Shown: piece by piece, positions 1 through 5,614 of the stretch
Layout of the letters: the number at the start of each line of letters is the position of its first letter
How positions within the stretch are numbered: position 1 is the stretch's first letter
Translations under genes and position numbers: made by a program
Assembly: GCA_003455715.1 (NCBI GenBank)
Contig: DMQJ01000383.1
Coordinates: 5,962 to 11,575, forward strand
From: Acidimicrobiaceae bacterium
Lineage (GTDB): Bacteria > Actinomycetota > Acidimicrobiia > Acidimicrobiales > Ilumatobacteraceae
DNA: 5,614 bases
Reading direction: 5' to 3'
Notes under the pieces: model-generated
Database searches by the model: none
Told to the model about the DNA's origin: nothing
What the model saw: the letters and a program-made list of their open reading frames with translations, nothing else

Positions 1-1718
1 TCGGCGCGTTCACCAAGTCGGCGCAGCAACCGTTCGGTAGCTGGCTGCCGGGGGCCATGGTGGCACCCACACCGGTGAGCGCGTACCTGCACTCGGCCAC
101 GATGGTGAAAGCCGGCGTGTACCTAGTGGCGCGCATGTCGCCGGCGTTCGCTGAGGAAGGCTCGTGGCGGGTGCTCACCGTGACGGTGGGCCTGGTGACG
201 ATGATCATCGGCGGCTACCGAGCGTTGCGCCAGACCGACCTGAAGTTGCTGCTGGCGATGGGCACCACCAGTCAACTGGGCCTGCTCATTGCCCTGTTCG
301 GTCTCGGCCTCCCTGAGGTCACCCAGGCGGCGATCGCCCTGCTGGTGGCGCATGCCGTGTTCAAGAGCGCGCTGTTCATGGTGGTGGGCATCATCGACCA
401 CGAGTTGGGCACCCGCGACGTGCGCCAGGTAGCCATCGGTGGCCCCGGTTGGCGCACGGTGCAAGTGGTGGCCGTGGTGGGCGCCATTTCCATGGCAGGT
501 GCGCCGCCCGTGCTCGGGTTCGTGGCCAAGGAACTGGTGGTGCACTCACTGCTGCACGAGCGCCATGCAGTAGTTGGAGGCGTGGTGATCCTCGCCGTGG
601 TTCTGCTGGGCAGCGTGCTCACCTTCGCGTACTCGGGGCGATTCGTGCTCGGTGTGCTCGGCCACCTGCGAGAGGCGGGCGACCCGCACGCGGCCGACGC
701 TCACGCCCACGACGATCATCACGGGCACACCCCTCACTGGTACTTCATCGCCCCCGCGGCGTTGCTCACCGTGGTCACGCTGGTGCTCGGCCTGCACGCC
801 GATCTGTTCACCCGCATGCACACTGCGGCCTCGAAGGCACTTCACCCGCTGGCCGACGTGCCGTACCTCGCGCTGTGGCACGGGGTGAACGCCGCGTTGC
901 TGTGGTCGCTGGCGGTGATGGCCGTGGGCACGGTGCTCGTGGTGTTGCGCCGGCAGGTGGCAGCGCTGCAGCGGCATCGCCTTCGGGGTCTGAGCACCGA
1001 GCGCGGCTACCTCGCACTGTTGAAGGGGCTCAACCGTTTGGCGAACCGGGTGGCCGCGGTCGTGCAGAGCGGCTCACTGCCGCTGTACGTGGCCATCATC
1101 ATGGCGGTGGCGACCGGCGTGCCGCTCATCGGTTTGCTGGCTGGCGATGGGTGGGTGGAGCTTCCGCAGTGGGTCGACCTGCCTGTCCACCTGGCCATCG
1201 CACTGGTGCTGGTGGTGGGCGCCGTGGCCACCACGGTGTTGCGTCGCCGTTTCGCCGCTGTGTTGCTGCTCGGCTCGGTCGGTTACGGAATGGCGGCGTT
1301 CTTCGTCGCTCAGGGTGCCCCCGACTTGGCGCTCACCCAGTTCGCCATCGAGACCTTGGGCGTCGTGCTGTTCGTGCTCGTGCTGCGCGCCCTGCCTGAG
1401 GAGAGCGTCACCCGCCAACCGCGACCGATCAGGTTGGCACGCGGTGTGGTGGCCGCCTTGGTGGGTGTGTTCGTGTTCGTGTTCGCCCTGGCCATGAGCC
1501 AAGCTCGTGTGGCCGACCCGATCTCGTCGGAGTTCGTCGAGCGTTCCGTGCCGGAGGGTAAGGGCGGCAACGTGGTGAACGTCATCCTCGTCGACTTCCG
1601 CGGTCTCGACACGTTGGGCGAGATCACGGTGCTGGCCGTCGCCGCTGTGGGTGCGCTCGGCCTGGTGCGAGCCGGTGCCCGTCGGCCCGTCTCGTCGCGA
1701 AACGGGAAGGGCGGCTGA
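1..1718 (+). CDS. mrpA: Na+/H+ antiporter Mrp subunit A, 5' partial
   Basis: This is the largest subunit of the Mrp (Mnh/Pha) monovalent cation/proton antiporter, an integral membrane protein related to NuoL of complex I. The reading frame is open from the left edge (first full codon at base 3) and gives 571 visible residues. It opens with GAFTKSAQQPFGSWLP followed by APTPVSAYLHSATMVKAG, the hallmark TM7-TM8 region of MrpA. Visible residues K5, H30, K36 and K81 fit the conserved K223, H248, K254 and K299 of the Bacillus pseudofirmus protein, recalled from memory (offset 218), so about 218 N-terminal residues are missing. The NuoL-like part runs to about residue 310. An MbhD-like segment lies near 395-465 (motif GAPDLALTQFAIETLG) and an MbhE-like segment near 480-555 (motif NVILVDFRGLDTLGE). 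Oddities are Gly12 where His230 is expected and a His-rich loop at 229-245. MrpB is not fused to it, unlike in some actinobacteria. The stop is 2 bases before mrpB. Identification is firm. Confidence 0.97.
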   Translation, partial: GAFTKSAQQPFGSWLPGAMVAPTPVSAYLHSATMVKAGVYLVARMSPAFAEEGSWRVLTVTVGLVTMIIGGYRALRQTDLKLLLAMGTTSQLGLLIALFGLGLPEVTQAAIALLVAHAVFKSALFMVVGIIDHELGTRDVRQVAIGGPGWRTVQVVAVVGAISMAGAPPVLGFVAKELVVHSLLHERHAVVGGVVILAVVLLGSVLTFAYSGRFVLGVLGHLREAGDPHAADAHAHDDHHGHTPHWYFIAPAALLTVVTLVLGLHADLFTRMHTAASKALHPLADVPYLALWHGVNAALLWSLAVMAVGTVLVVLRRQVAALQRHRLRGLSTERGYLALLKGLNRLANRVAAVVQSGSLPLYVAIIMAVATGVPLIGLLAGDGWVELPQWVDLPVHLAIALVLVVGAVATTVLRRRFAAVLLLGSVGYGMAAFFVAQGAPDLALTQFAIETLGVVLFVLVLRALPEESVTRQPRPIRLARGVVAALVGVFVFVFALAMSQARVADPISSEFVERSVPEGKGGNVVNVILVDFRGLDTLGEITVLAVAAVGALGLVRAGARRPVSSRNGKGG

Positions 1719-1720
1719 CC

Positions 1721-2161
1721 GTGCGCCGATCACTCATTGCCGATGCGTCGGTCACCTTCCTGTTCCACGGCATCATCGTCGTGTCGCTGTACCTGTTGTT
1801 CGTCGGCCACAACCAGCCCGGTGGCGGCTTCGTGGGTGGCCTCGTGGCAGGGAGTGCGCTGGCCCTGAAGTTCGTCGTCGGTGGCGCAGCGAGTGTGCGC
1901 AGCGCGGTGCGTGTGCCGCCGTGGGTCATCCTCGGCGCTGGCCTGGTGGTGGCGTCGGTGACGGCGCTGGTGCCGGTGCTGCTCGGGCACGCCGTGCTGG
2001 ATCACGCGGCGTTCGAGTGGAAGTTGCCGCTGCTGGGCAAGGTGAAGGCCACCACGGCGCTGCCCTTCGACATCGGCGTGTACCTGGTGGTGGTGGGTCT
2101 GTCGCTCACTGCGCTGGAAGCCTTCGGCGACGACGCCGAGTCGCAGGAGGCCGAGGCGTGA
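1721..2161 (+). CDS. mrpB: Na+/H+ antiporter Mrp subunit B
   Basis: This is a small membrane subunit (146 residues) of the MnhB family. It carries the family signature GHNQPGGGFVGGL at residues 29-41 and ALPFDIGVYLVVVG near 113-126. Hydrophobic segments lie near residues 11-28, 34-54, 68-88 and 115-134, consistent with four membrane helices. The tail from 137 is acidic (GDDAESQEAEA). The chosen start is GTG at 1721, two bases after the mrpA stop. It is preceded by a modest purine run (GGGAAGGG, 1704-1711) with a 9-base spacer, and no ATG in this frame could serve without losing the conserved first helix. In the complex, B packs with the C-terminal part of A, C, F and G on the sodium-handling side (known for the family). 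The end overlaps the start of mrpC by four bases. Length is normal for the family. Confidence 0.96.
   Translation: MRRSLIADASVTFLFHGIIVVSLYLLFVGHNQPGGGFVGGLVAGSALALKFVVGGAASVRSAVRVPPWVILGAGLVVASVTALVPVLLGHAVLDHAAFEWKLPLLGKVKATTALPFDIGVYLVVVGLSLTALEAFGDDAESQEAEA
2145..2150 (+). promoter_or_regulatory. Ribosome binding site of mrpC
   Basis: AGGAGG lies inside the mrpB coding end, 7 bases before GTG at 2158. It supports this GTG as the mrpC start. Another GTG two codons later (2164) is also possible but would have a longer, 13-base spacing. Confidence 0.75.
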
Positions 2162-2571
2162 ACGTGCTGCTCGCCGCTACCGCCGCTCTGCTGTTCGCCT
2201 GTGGCACCTGGCTGGTCACCACTCGCCAACTGTCACGCATTGTTTTGGGCATCGGCTTGCTCGGTCATGGCGCCAACCTGTTGCTGCTGTTGGCGGGTCG
2301 GCGGGGCTCAGCGCCAGTGTTCGGCACCTCCGACCCCGAGGGTTTCGCCGACCCACTGCCGCAAGCACTCGGCCTCACCGCCATCGTCATCACGTTCGGT
2401 GTCACCCTGTTCCTGTTGGCAATGGCGTATCGCAGTTGGCAACTCACCGGTCGCGACGAGGTGGAGGACGACTTCGAAGATCGTTTCGTGGCCGCCAACA
2501 CCGCCGACGCAGCGGAGGTCGACGACGAAGAGCACGCAGTGCACGCCATCGAGCAGGAGGAAGGCGCATGA
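2158..2571 (+). CDS. mrpC: Na+/H+ antiporter Mrp subunit C (NuoK-like)
   Basis: This 137-residue protein is homologous to NuoK of complex I. It has three hydrophobic segments (about residues 3-20, 27-46 and 71-91). Signatures are GLLGHGANLLLLLAG near 33-47 and DPLPQALGLTAIVI near 65-78, both typical of MrpC/MnhC. The role is that of the small subunit sitting between MrpA and MrpD in the antiporter membrane arm (family knowledge). The start is GTG at 2158, overlapping the mrpB stop as GTGA, with AGGAGG 7 bases upstream. The open frame reaches further upstream to 1651, but that part overlaps mrpA and mrpB and encodes Arg/Gly-rich nonsense, so it is rejected. The soluble tail (residues 100-137) has 16 Asp/Glu in 38 residues and is longer than in compact family members of about 110-115 residues. 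The end overlaps mrpD by four bases. Confidence 0.96.
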   Translation: MNVLLAATAALLFACGTWLVTTRQLSRIVLGIGLLGHGANLLLLLAGRRGSAPVFGTSDPEGFADPLPQALGLTAIVITFGVTLFLLAMAYRSWQLTGRDEVEDDFEDRFVAANTADAAEVDDEEHAVHAIEQEEGA

Positions 2572-4082
2572 CCGCGCTGGTGGTGCTGCCCATCCTGCTG
2601 CCACTGCTGGGTGCGGGCCTGTCGATCCTCATTGGTCGCCGGGCGCTCGGCCAGCGAACCCTGTCGGTGGCGGTGCTCGCCACCATCGTCACCCTCGCTG
2701 CGGTGCTGCTGGTGCGAGTCGACCGCGACGGCCCGGTGGTGGTGCAGGCGGGCGGCTGGCCCGCCCCCTTCGGCATCTCGCTGGTGGCCGACCGCTTCGC
2801 CGCGATCATGGTGTTGGTGTCGTCGGCGATGTTGCTGGCGGTGATGCTGTACGCCATCGGCCAGGGCGGAGTCGAGCGCGAGCGGGTGGGCTTCCACCCC
2901 GTGTATCTGGTGCTCGGGGCCGGGGTGTGCTTGGCGTTCCTCACCGGCGACCTGTTCACCCTCTACGTCGCCTTCGAGGTGATGCTGGTGGCCAGTTACG
3001 TGCTCATCACCATGGGCGGTCGGGCCGACCAGATCCGCGCCGGCATGACGTACGTGGTCATCAGCCTCATCGCTTCGGCCCTGTTCGTCGTGGCGTTGGC
3101 GTTCGTGTACAGCGCGACGGGCACCATCAACATGGCCGACCTCGCCGGCAAGATGGCCGAACTGTCACCCGGGGTGCGTACGGGCCTGTCGCTGCTGTTG
3201 CTGGCCGTGTTCGGGGTGAAGGCCGCCCTGTTCCCCCTCTTCTTCTGGCTGCCCGACAGTTACCCCACGGCGCCCGGCCCGGTCACCGCCATCTTCGCCG
3301 GCCTGCTCACCAAGGTGGGCGTGTACGCCATCATCCGCTCGCAGTTGCTGCTGTTCCCACCCGACACGTTCCCCGGCGGGTTGCTGCTCGTGGTGGCCGG
3401 TCTCACCATGGCCATCGGCGTGTTCGGTGCGCTCGCCCAAGACGACGTGAAGCGCATCCTGTCGTTCCACATCGTCAGCCAGATCGGCTACATGGTGATG
3501 GGCCTCGGCTTGTACACGTTGGCCGGGTTGGCGGGCGCGGTGTTCTACATCGTGCACCACATCGTGGTGAAGACGGCCCTGTTCCTGATGGCCGGCCTCA
3601 TCGAACGACGGGGCGGCTCCAGCCGACTTCGCGAAGTGGGTGGTTTCGTGCGCAGCGCGCCCGTCCTGGCGCTGCTGTTCGCCCTGCCCGCGCTGAGCCT
3701 GGCCGGGCTGCCACCGTTCTCCGGGTTCGTCGCCAAGTTCGCGCTGGTGCAGGCAGCCATCGGTGAAAGCCAGTGGCCGATTCTGGTGGTGTCGTTGGCG
3801 GTCAGCCTGCTCACCATGCTGTCGATGACCAAGATCTGGGCCGGTGTGTTCTGGTACGACGCCGACGACACCCTGGTGCGTGAACCCGACCCAAACGAAC
3901 GCCTCGGTGGCCCGCCCTTGATGGTGTTCGCCACGGCAGCCGTGGTGCTGGTGAGCGTGGCGGTGATGGTGGCGGCGGCCCCGCTGTATGCGCTGGCCGA
4001 GCGCACCGCGGCCGACCTGCTGAACCCGGCCGGTTACGTGGAGGCTGTGCTGGGCACCGGTGCCGGGGGAGGTGCGCCATGA
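2568..4082 (+). CDS. mrpD: Na+/H+ antiporter Mrp subunit D
   Basis: This is the second large antiporter-like subunit (504 residues), homologous to NuoM/NuoN and paralogous to the N-terminal part of MrpA. It belongs to the proton-conducting membrane proteins with about 14 helices. The key charged residues of the family are visible: Glu137 in the TM5 motif YVAFEVML, Lys218 in the TM7 motif VFGVKAALFPLFFWLPDSYP, Lys249 in LLTKVGVY (TM8) and Lys390 in FSGFVAKFALVQ (TM12). Glu137 has the same number as the essential Glu reported for Bacillus MrpD. QDDVKRILSFHIVSQIGYM (291-309) and IVHHIVVKTALFL (328-340) are further conserved blocks. The start is ATG at 2568, overlapping the mrpC stop (ATGA), with AGGAGG at 2555-2560 and a 7-base spacer. 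The open frame upstream to 2436 is a shadow of mrpC. Length is typical and nothing appears broken. Confidence 0.98.
   Translation: MTALVVLPILLPLLGAGLSILIGRRALGQRTLSVAVLATIVTLAAVLLVRVDRDGPVVVQAGGWPAPFGISLVADRFAAIMVLVSSAMLLAVMLYAIGQGGVERERVGFHPVYLVLGAGVCLAFLTGDLFTLYVAFEVMLVASYVLITMGGRADQIRAGMTYVVISLIASALFVVALAFVYSATGTINMADLAGKMAELSPGVRTGLSLLLLAVFGVKAALFPLFFWLPDSYPTAPGPVTAIFAGLLTKVGVYAIIRSQLLLFPPDTFPGGLLLVVAGLTMAIGVFGALAQDDVKRILSFHIVSQIGYMVMGLGLYTLAGLAGAVFYIVHHIVVKTALFLMAGLIERRGGSSRLREVGGFVRSAPVLALLFALPALSLAGLPPFSGFVAKFALVQAAIGESQWPILVVSLAVSLLTMLSMTKIWAGVFWYDADDTLVREPDPNERLGGPPLMVFATAAVVLVSVAVMVAAAPLYALAERTAADLLNPAGYVEAVLGTGAGGGAP
4065..4072 (+). promoter_or_regulatory. Ribosome binding site of mrpE
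   Basis: GGGGGAGG lies at the end of mrpD. It is 6 bases before ATG at 4079 and 9 bases before a second ATG at 4082. Both spacings are workable, so the protein may begin one residue later than annotated. The 4079 start is preferred because it gives the ATGA overlap seen at the neighbouring junctions. Confidence 0.75.
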
Positions 4083-4642
4083 TGGTTGCGCTCGCCCGTG
4101 TGCGCTGGTGGAGCGCTGCGTTCCTGGTGGTGCTGTGGATGGTGATGTGGGGCACCCCGTCGGTGGCCAACTTCCTCAGTGGGTTGGCGGTGGTGGTGCT
4201 CGTGATGGTGGTGTTCCCGTTCCCGGCGCCGGTGTCGGATCGGGCGGTGGTGCACCCGCACCGCCTGCTGGCGTTCATCGGCTTCTTCGCGTTGCGACTG
4301 GTTCAGGCGAACATCACCATGGCGCGCACCGTGCTGTCGCCACGCCCACGCCTGCACCCAGCCATCGTCGAGGTGCCGCTGCGGTGCAACGATCACATGG
4401 TGGCCACGGTGGTGTCGGCGTTCGTCACGCTCACGCCCGGCACACTCACCCTCGACGTGCGCGATCATCCGCGCAGCCTCTACATCCACGTCTTGCAGTA
4501 CGACAGCCACGAGTCGGTGGAGCGCGAGGTGGCGCTCATCGAGCGGATGGCGGTGCAGGCATTCGGGTCGCGGGCGGCACGGTTGTGCTGGGCTGGCTCG
4601 GGTGCGGGCAACGCGGTCGTCAACACGGAGGTGCAGCCATGA
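4079..4642 (+). CDS. mrpE: Na+/H+ antiporter Mrp subunit E
   Basis: This is a 187-residue MnhE-family subunit. The N-terminal half has hydrophobic stretches near residues 13-27, 31-49 and 62-82, the last ending in the amphipathic RLVQANITMARTVLSP, typical of MrpE. The C-terminal soluble domain (about 95-170) contains VVSAFVTLTPGTLTLDV and LYIHVLQYD, the most conserved blocks of the family, followed by an amphipathic segment with ESVEREVALIERM. In the assembled complex, E contacts MrpD and is needed for stability rather than carrying the ion path itself (family knowledge). The start overlaps the mrpD stop as ATGATG, so methionine 1 or 2 could initiate. The last 20 residues or so (WAGSGAGNAVVNTEVQP) are low-complexity and poorly conserved. 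The end overlaps mrpF by four bases. Length is slightly above the usual 160-170. Confidence 0.95.
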   Translation: MMVALARVRWWSAAFLVVLWMVMWGTPSVANFLSGLAVVVLVMVVFPFPAPVSDRAVVHPHRLLAFIGFFALRLVQANITMARTVLSPRPRLHPAIVEVPLRCNDHMVATVVSAFVTLTPGTLTLDVRDHPRSLYIHVLQYDSHESVEREVALIERMAVQAFGSRAARLCWAGSGAGNAVVNTEVQP

Positions 4643-4890
4643 TCACGGCCATTTTCGTGGTGCTGGCCGTTGCCGCGGTGCTGTTCACCGTGCGGCTCGT
4701 GCTCGGGCCCAGCCTGCCCGATCGCATCCTCGCGCTCGACGGTGTGCTCGGGTGCGTGGTGGCCGGGCTGGTGGTGGAGACCGTGCGCTCGGGCTCGCCG
4801 GTGGTGGTCGACGCCGTGCTGGTGCTGTCGCTCACCGCCTTCATCGGCACCGGTGTGGCGGCCCGCTTCGTGGAACGGAGGGGTGGCTGA
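4639..4890 (+). CDS. mrpF: Na+/H+ antiporter Mrp subunit F
   Basis: This is a small three-helix membrane subunit (83 residues) of the MnhF/PhaF family. Hydrophobic segments lie near residues 3-21, 33-49 and 56-75. The family signature GPSLPDRILALD at 23-34 contains the conserved Pro-Asp-Arg and a conserved Asp in the second helix. VVVDAVLVLSLTAFIGTGVAARF near 55-77 is the conserved third-helix block. Related proteins have been linked to Na+/bile salt tolerance, and the subunit forms part of the sodium-side membrane module with A, B, C and G (family knowledge). ATG at 4639 overlaps the mrpE stop (ATGA) and follows GGAGGT at 4627-4632 with a 6-base spacer. The frame is open upstream to 4060, but that part is mrpE shadow. 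Length is normal. Confidence 0.95.
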   Translation: MITAIFVVLAVAAVLFTVRLVLGPSLPDRILALDGVLGCVVAGLVVETVRSGSPVVVDAVLVLSLTAFIGTGVAARFVERRGG

Positions 4891-5228
4891 TGGTCGGCGT
4901 CGGTGAAGTGCTGATGCTGCTCGGTGCGGTGCTGATGGTGCTCGGCGGGTTGGGTGCGGTGCGTCTGCCCGACGTGTACTCGCGCATGCACGCGGCCTCG
5001 AAGGTGCCCACGCTCGGGCTCATCCTCGCGGTGGCGGGCGGTGCCCTGGCGGCCGGCAGCAACCTGCTGGCCGTGTCGCTCATCCTCGCGCCGCTGTTGG
5101 CGTTGCTCACCAGCCCGGTGGGCGCACACCTCATTGGCCGAGCGGCCCACGGCACCGATGCCGACGAGGTCGCGGCGCTGGAGATCGACGAGTACCTGGC
5201 GGAGGATCCGCCGACGTCGTCGAACTGA
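4890..5228 (+). CDS. mrpG: Na+/H+ antiporter Mrp subunit G
   Basis: This is the last antiporter subunit (112 residues), MnhG family. Three hydrophobic segments lie near residues 4-22, 40-56 and 58-76. The signature RLPDVYSRMHAASKVPTLG at 25-43 and the third-helix end LLTSPVGAHLIGRAAH at 72-87 are diagnostic of MrpG. Beyond residue 88 there is a polar, acidic tail (DADEVAALEIDEYLAED) that ends in Pro/Ser/Thr. The start is ATG at 4890, whose A is the last base of the mrpF stop (TGATG overlap), with GGAGGGG at 4877-4883 and a 6-base spacer. It closes the operon, since the next gene is on the opposite strand. Length is within the family range. Confidence 0.96.
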   Translation: MVGVGEVLMLLGAVLMVLGGLGAVRLPDVYSRMHAASKVPTLGLILAVAGGALAAGSNLLAVSLILAPLLALLTSPVGAHLIGRAAHGTDADEVAALEIDEYLAEDPPTSSN

Positions 5229-5241
5229 TCCGCAACTGCCC

Positions 5242-5265
5242 GCGCGCCGCTGTCAGGCGGTGCGC
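5242..5265 (+). terminator. Possible terminator hairpin between mrpG and the convergent hydrolase gene
   Basis: A 9-base stem, GCGCGCCGC (5242-5250) with GCGGTGCGC (5257-5265), encloses the 6-base loop TGTCAG. In RNA of the plus strand all nine pairs form, one being a G-U wobble. In minus-strand RNA that pair becomes an A-C mismatch, so it suits the mrp message better. It starts 13 bases after the mrpG stop. No T-run follows on either strand, so it would be a tail-less hairpin of the kind often proposed in high-GC actinobacteria. In such GC-rich DNA a chance stem is possible. Confidence 0.4.
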
Positions 5266-5614
5266 CCGAGGATGTCCATCAGCATGCGCACGAACTTCGG
5301 TTCGTCGGCGTCGACGGCGAAGTGCACGTTGGGTGGCGAGTCGGGTCGCTCGCGGAAGTCGCACACGGTGCGGCCGAAGCTGATGGGCGACACCACCTCC
5401 ACATCCACCGGGATGTGCACGGTGGTGATGATGGTGGGGTCGACGATGGCCAGCACCGCCAGCGCATCGTGGATGGGTGCGACACCAGGTCGGCCGGGCA
5501 CCGGTTGGGTGTGCTGGTACCCGTCGATGCGCTGCAGCACGAAACGGGCCGCGGCCTCACCCGCCGGCGTGCCCAGGTCGCGCAAGCGTTGCGCGTCGTC
5601 GGCCGACAGGGCGG
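5253..5614 (-). CDS. Nucleoside hydrolase (inosine-uridine preferring type), 5' partial, C-terminal part only
   Basis: The frame is open from the right edge to a TGA at 5255-5253 and gives 119 visible residues, about the last third of a protein family usually near 310-320 residues. The key match is VAPIHDALAVLAIVDP (visible residues 44-59). Its His-Asp pair (48-49) corresponds to the catalytic His and the calcium-binding Asp of inosine-uridine nucleoside N-ribohydrolases. The following pattern, TTVHIPVDVEVVSPISFGRTVCD with later NVHFAVDADEPKFVRMLMDIL, matches the family's C-terminal strand-helix arrangement. Such enzymes hydrolyse the N-glycosidic bond of ribonucleosides, giving ribose and free base for salvage. 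The N-terminal DxDxxxDD calcium site lies outside the window, so activity and substrate cannot be judged. The gene converges on mrpG with a 24-base gap and is probably functionally unrelated to the antiporter. Confidence 0.88.
   Translation of the reverse strand, partial: ALSADDAQRLRDLGTPAGEAAARFVLQRIDGYQHTQPVPGRPGVAPIHDALAVLAIVDPTIITTVHIPVDVEVVSPISFGRTVCDFRERPDSPPNVHFAVDADEPKFVRMLMDILGRTA

Noticed and set aside
1..56. mrpA starting at the first visible ATG (57)
   Set aside because: The residues upstream in the same frame (GAFTKSAQ and onward) are conserved MrpA sequence, so the true start lies left of the window.
449..1399. Plus-strand open frame (316 codons) inside mrpA
   Set aside because: Arg/Gly/Ala-rich frame-shifted reading of mrpA with no motif and no ribosome site of its own.
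1467..1484. Three tandem copies of GTGTTC
   Set aside because: They encode Val-Phe repeats within a predicted membrane helix of mrpA and are explained by codon preference for hydrophobic residues. It is too short to call a functional repeat, though slippage here is conceivable.
1074..1733. Long minus-strand open frame (219 codons) opposite mrpA
   Set aside because: It lies antisense to a strongly conserved mrpA region, is rich in His/Gln/Arg/Gly, and has no recognisable motif. Such frames are expected opposite GC-rich coding DNA.
2265..2897. Minus-strand open frame (210 codons) opposite mrpC-mrpD
   Set aside because: Low-complexity His/Gln/Arg composition, antisense to two conserved genes. 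It is a composition artefact.
2201..3766. Long plus-strand open frame (521 codons) overlapping mrpC and mrpD
   Set aside because: Its product is Arg/Gly/Pro/His-rich without membrane helices or family motifs, while mrpC and mrpD in the other frames match well-known families along the same stretch.
5253..5585. Hydrolase as a complete small gene starting at TTG (5585)
   Set aside because: The frame continues open to the window edge, and the residues before this TTG (ALSADDAQR) read naturally into the family sequence, so the gene is cut by the window rather than starting here.

Overview
The window holds the 3' part of an operon encoding a multisubunit Mrp-type (Mnh/Pha) cation/proton antiporter. 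All seven subunits are on the plus strand in the canonical order A-B-C-D-E-F-G. The 3' end of a nucleoside hydrolase gene converges from the minus strand. Base composition is strongly GC-rich, two start codons are GTG, and the subunit sequences (for example the S-Y-P-T-A-P stretch of subunit D and the D-E-V-E-D-D tail of subunit C) look actinobacterial. Acidimicrobiia is a reasonable guess, but the sequence alone does not prove it. Nothing here suggests a plasmid, phage or insertion sequence; it reads as ordinary chromosomal housekeeping DNA.

Layout: 1-1718 mrpA, lacking its 5' end (about 218 residues judged by family numbering); 1721-2161 mrpB; 2158-2571 mrpC; 2568-4082 mrpD; 4079-4642 mrpE; 4639-4890 mrpF; 4890-5228 mrpG. 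A 24-base gap with a GC-rich hairpin follows. From 5253 to the right edge runs the C-terminal 119 residues of an inosine/uridine-preferring-type nucleoside hydrolase on the minus strand. After mrpA-mrpB, which are 2 bases apart, every junction overlaps by 1 or 4 bases (GTGA, ATGA, ATGA, ATGA, TGATG), and most starts follow a strong purine-rich ribosome binding site. This fits one polycistronic message with translational coupling and roughly balanced subunit output. No promoter is visible, because the operon start lies left of the window.

The seven products form one membrane complex. MrpA and MrpD are the large complex I-like (NuoL/NuoM/NuoN-type) proton- and ion-channel subunits. MrpC is the NuoK-like subunit, and the MbhD/MbhE-like domains of MrpA resemble NuoJ-type elements. 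B, E, F and G complete the sodium-side assembly. Together they exchange cytoplasmic Na+ (or other monovalent cations) for external H+, supporting pH and sodium homeostasis. Most charged residues known to matter are present in MrpA and MrpD.

I found no new biological system. The points most worth a second look are a glycine where MrpA family members usually carry a conserved histidine, a near-identical 22-base in-frame match shared by mrpA and mrpG, a histidine-rich loop in MrpA, and acidic C-terminal tails on subunits B, C and G.
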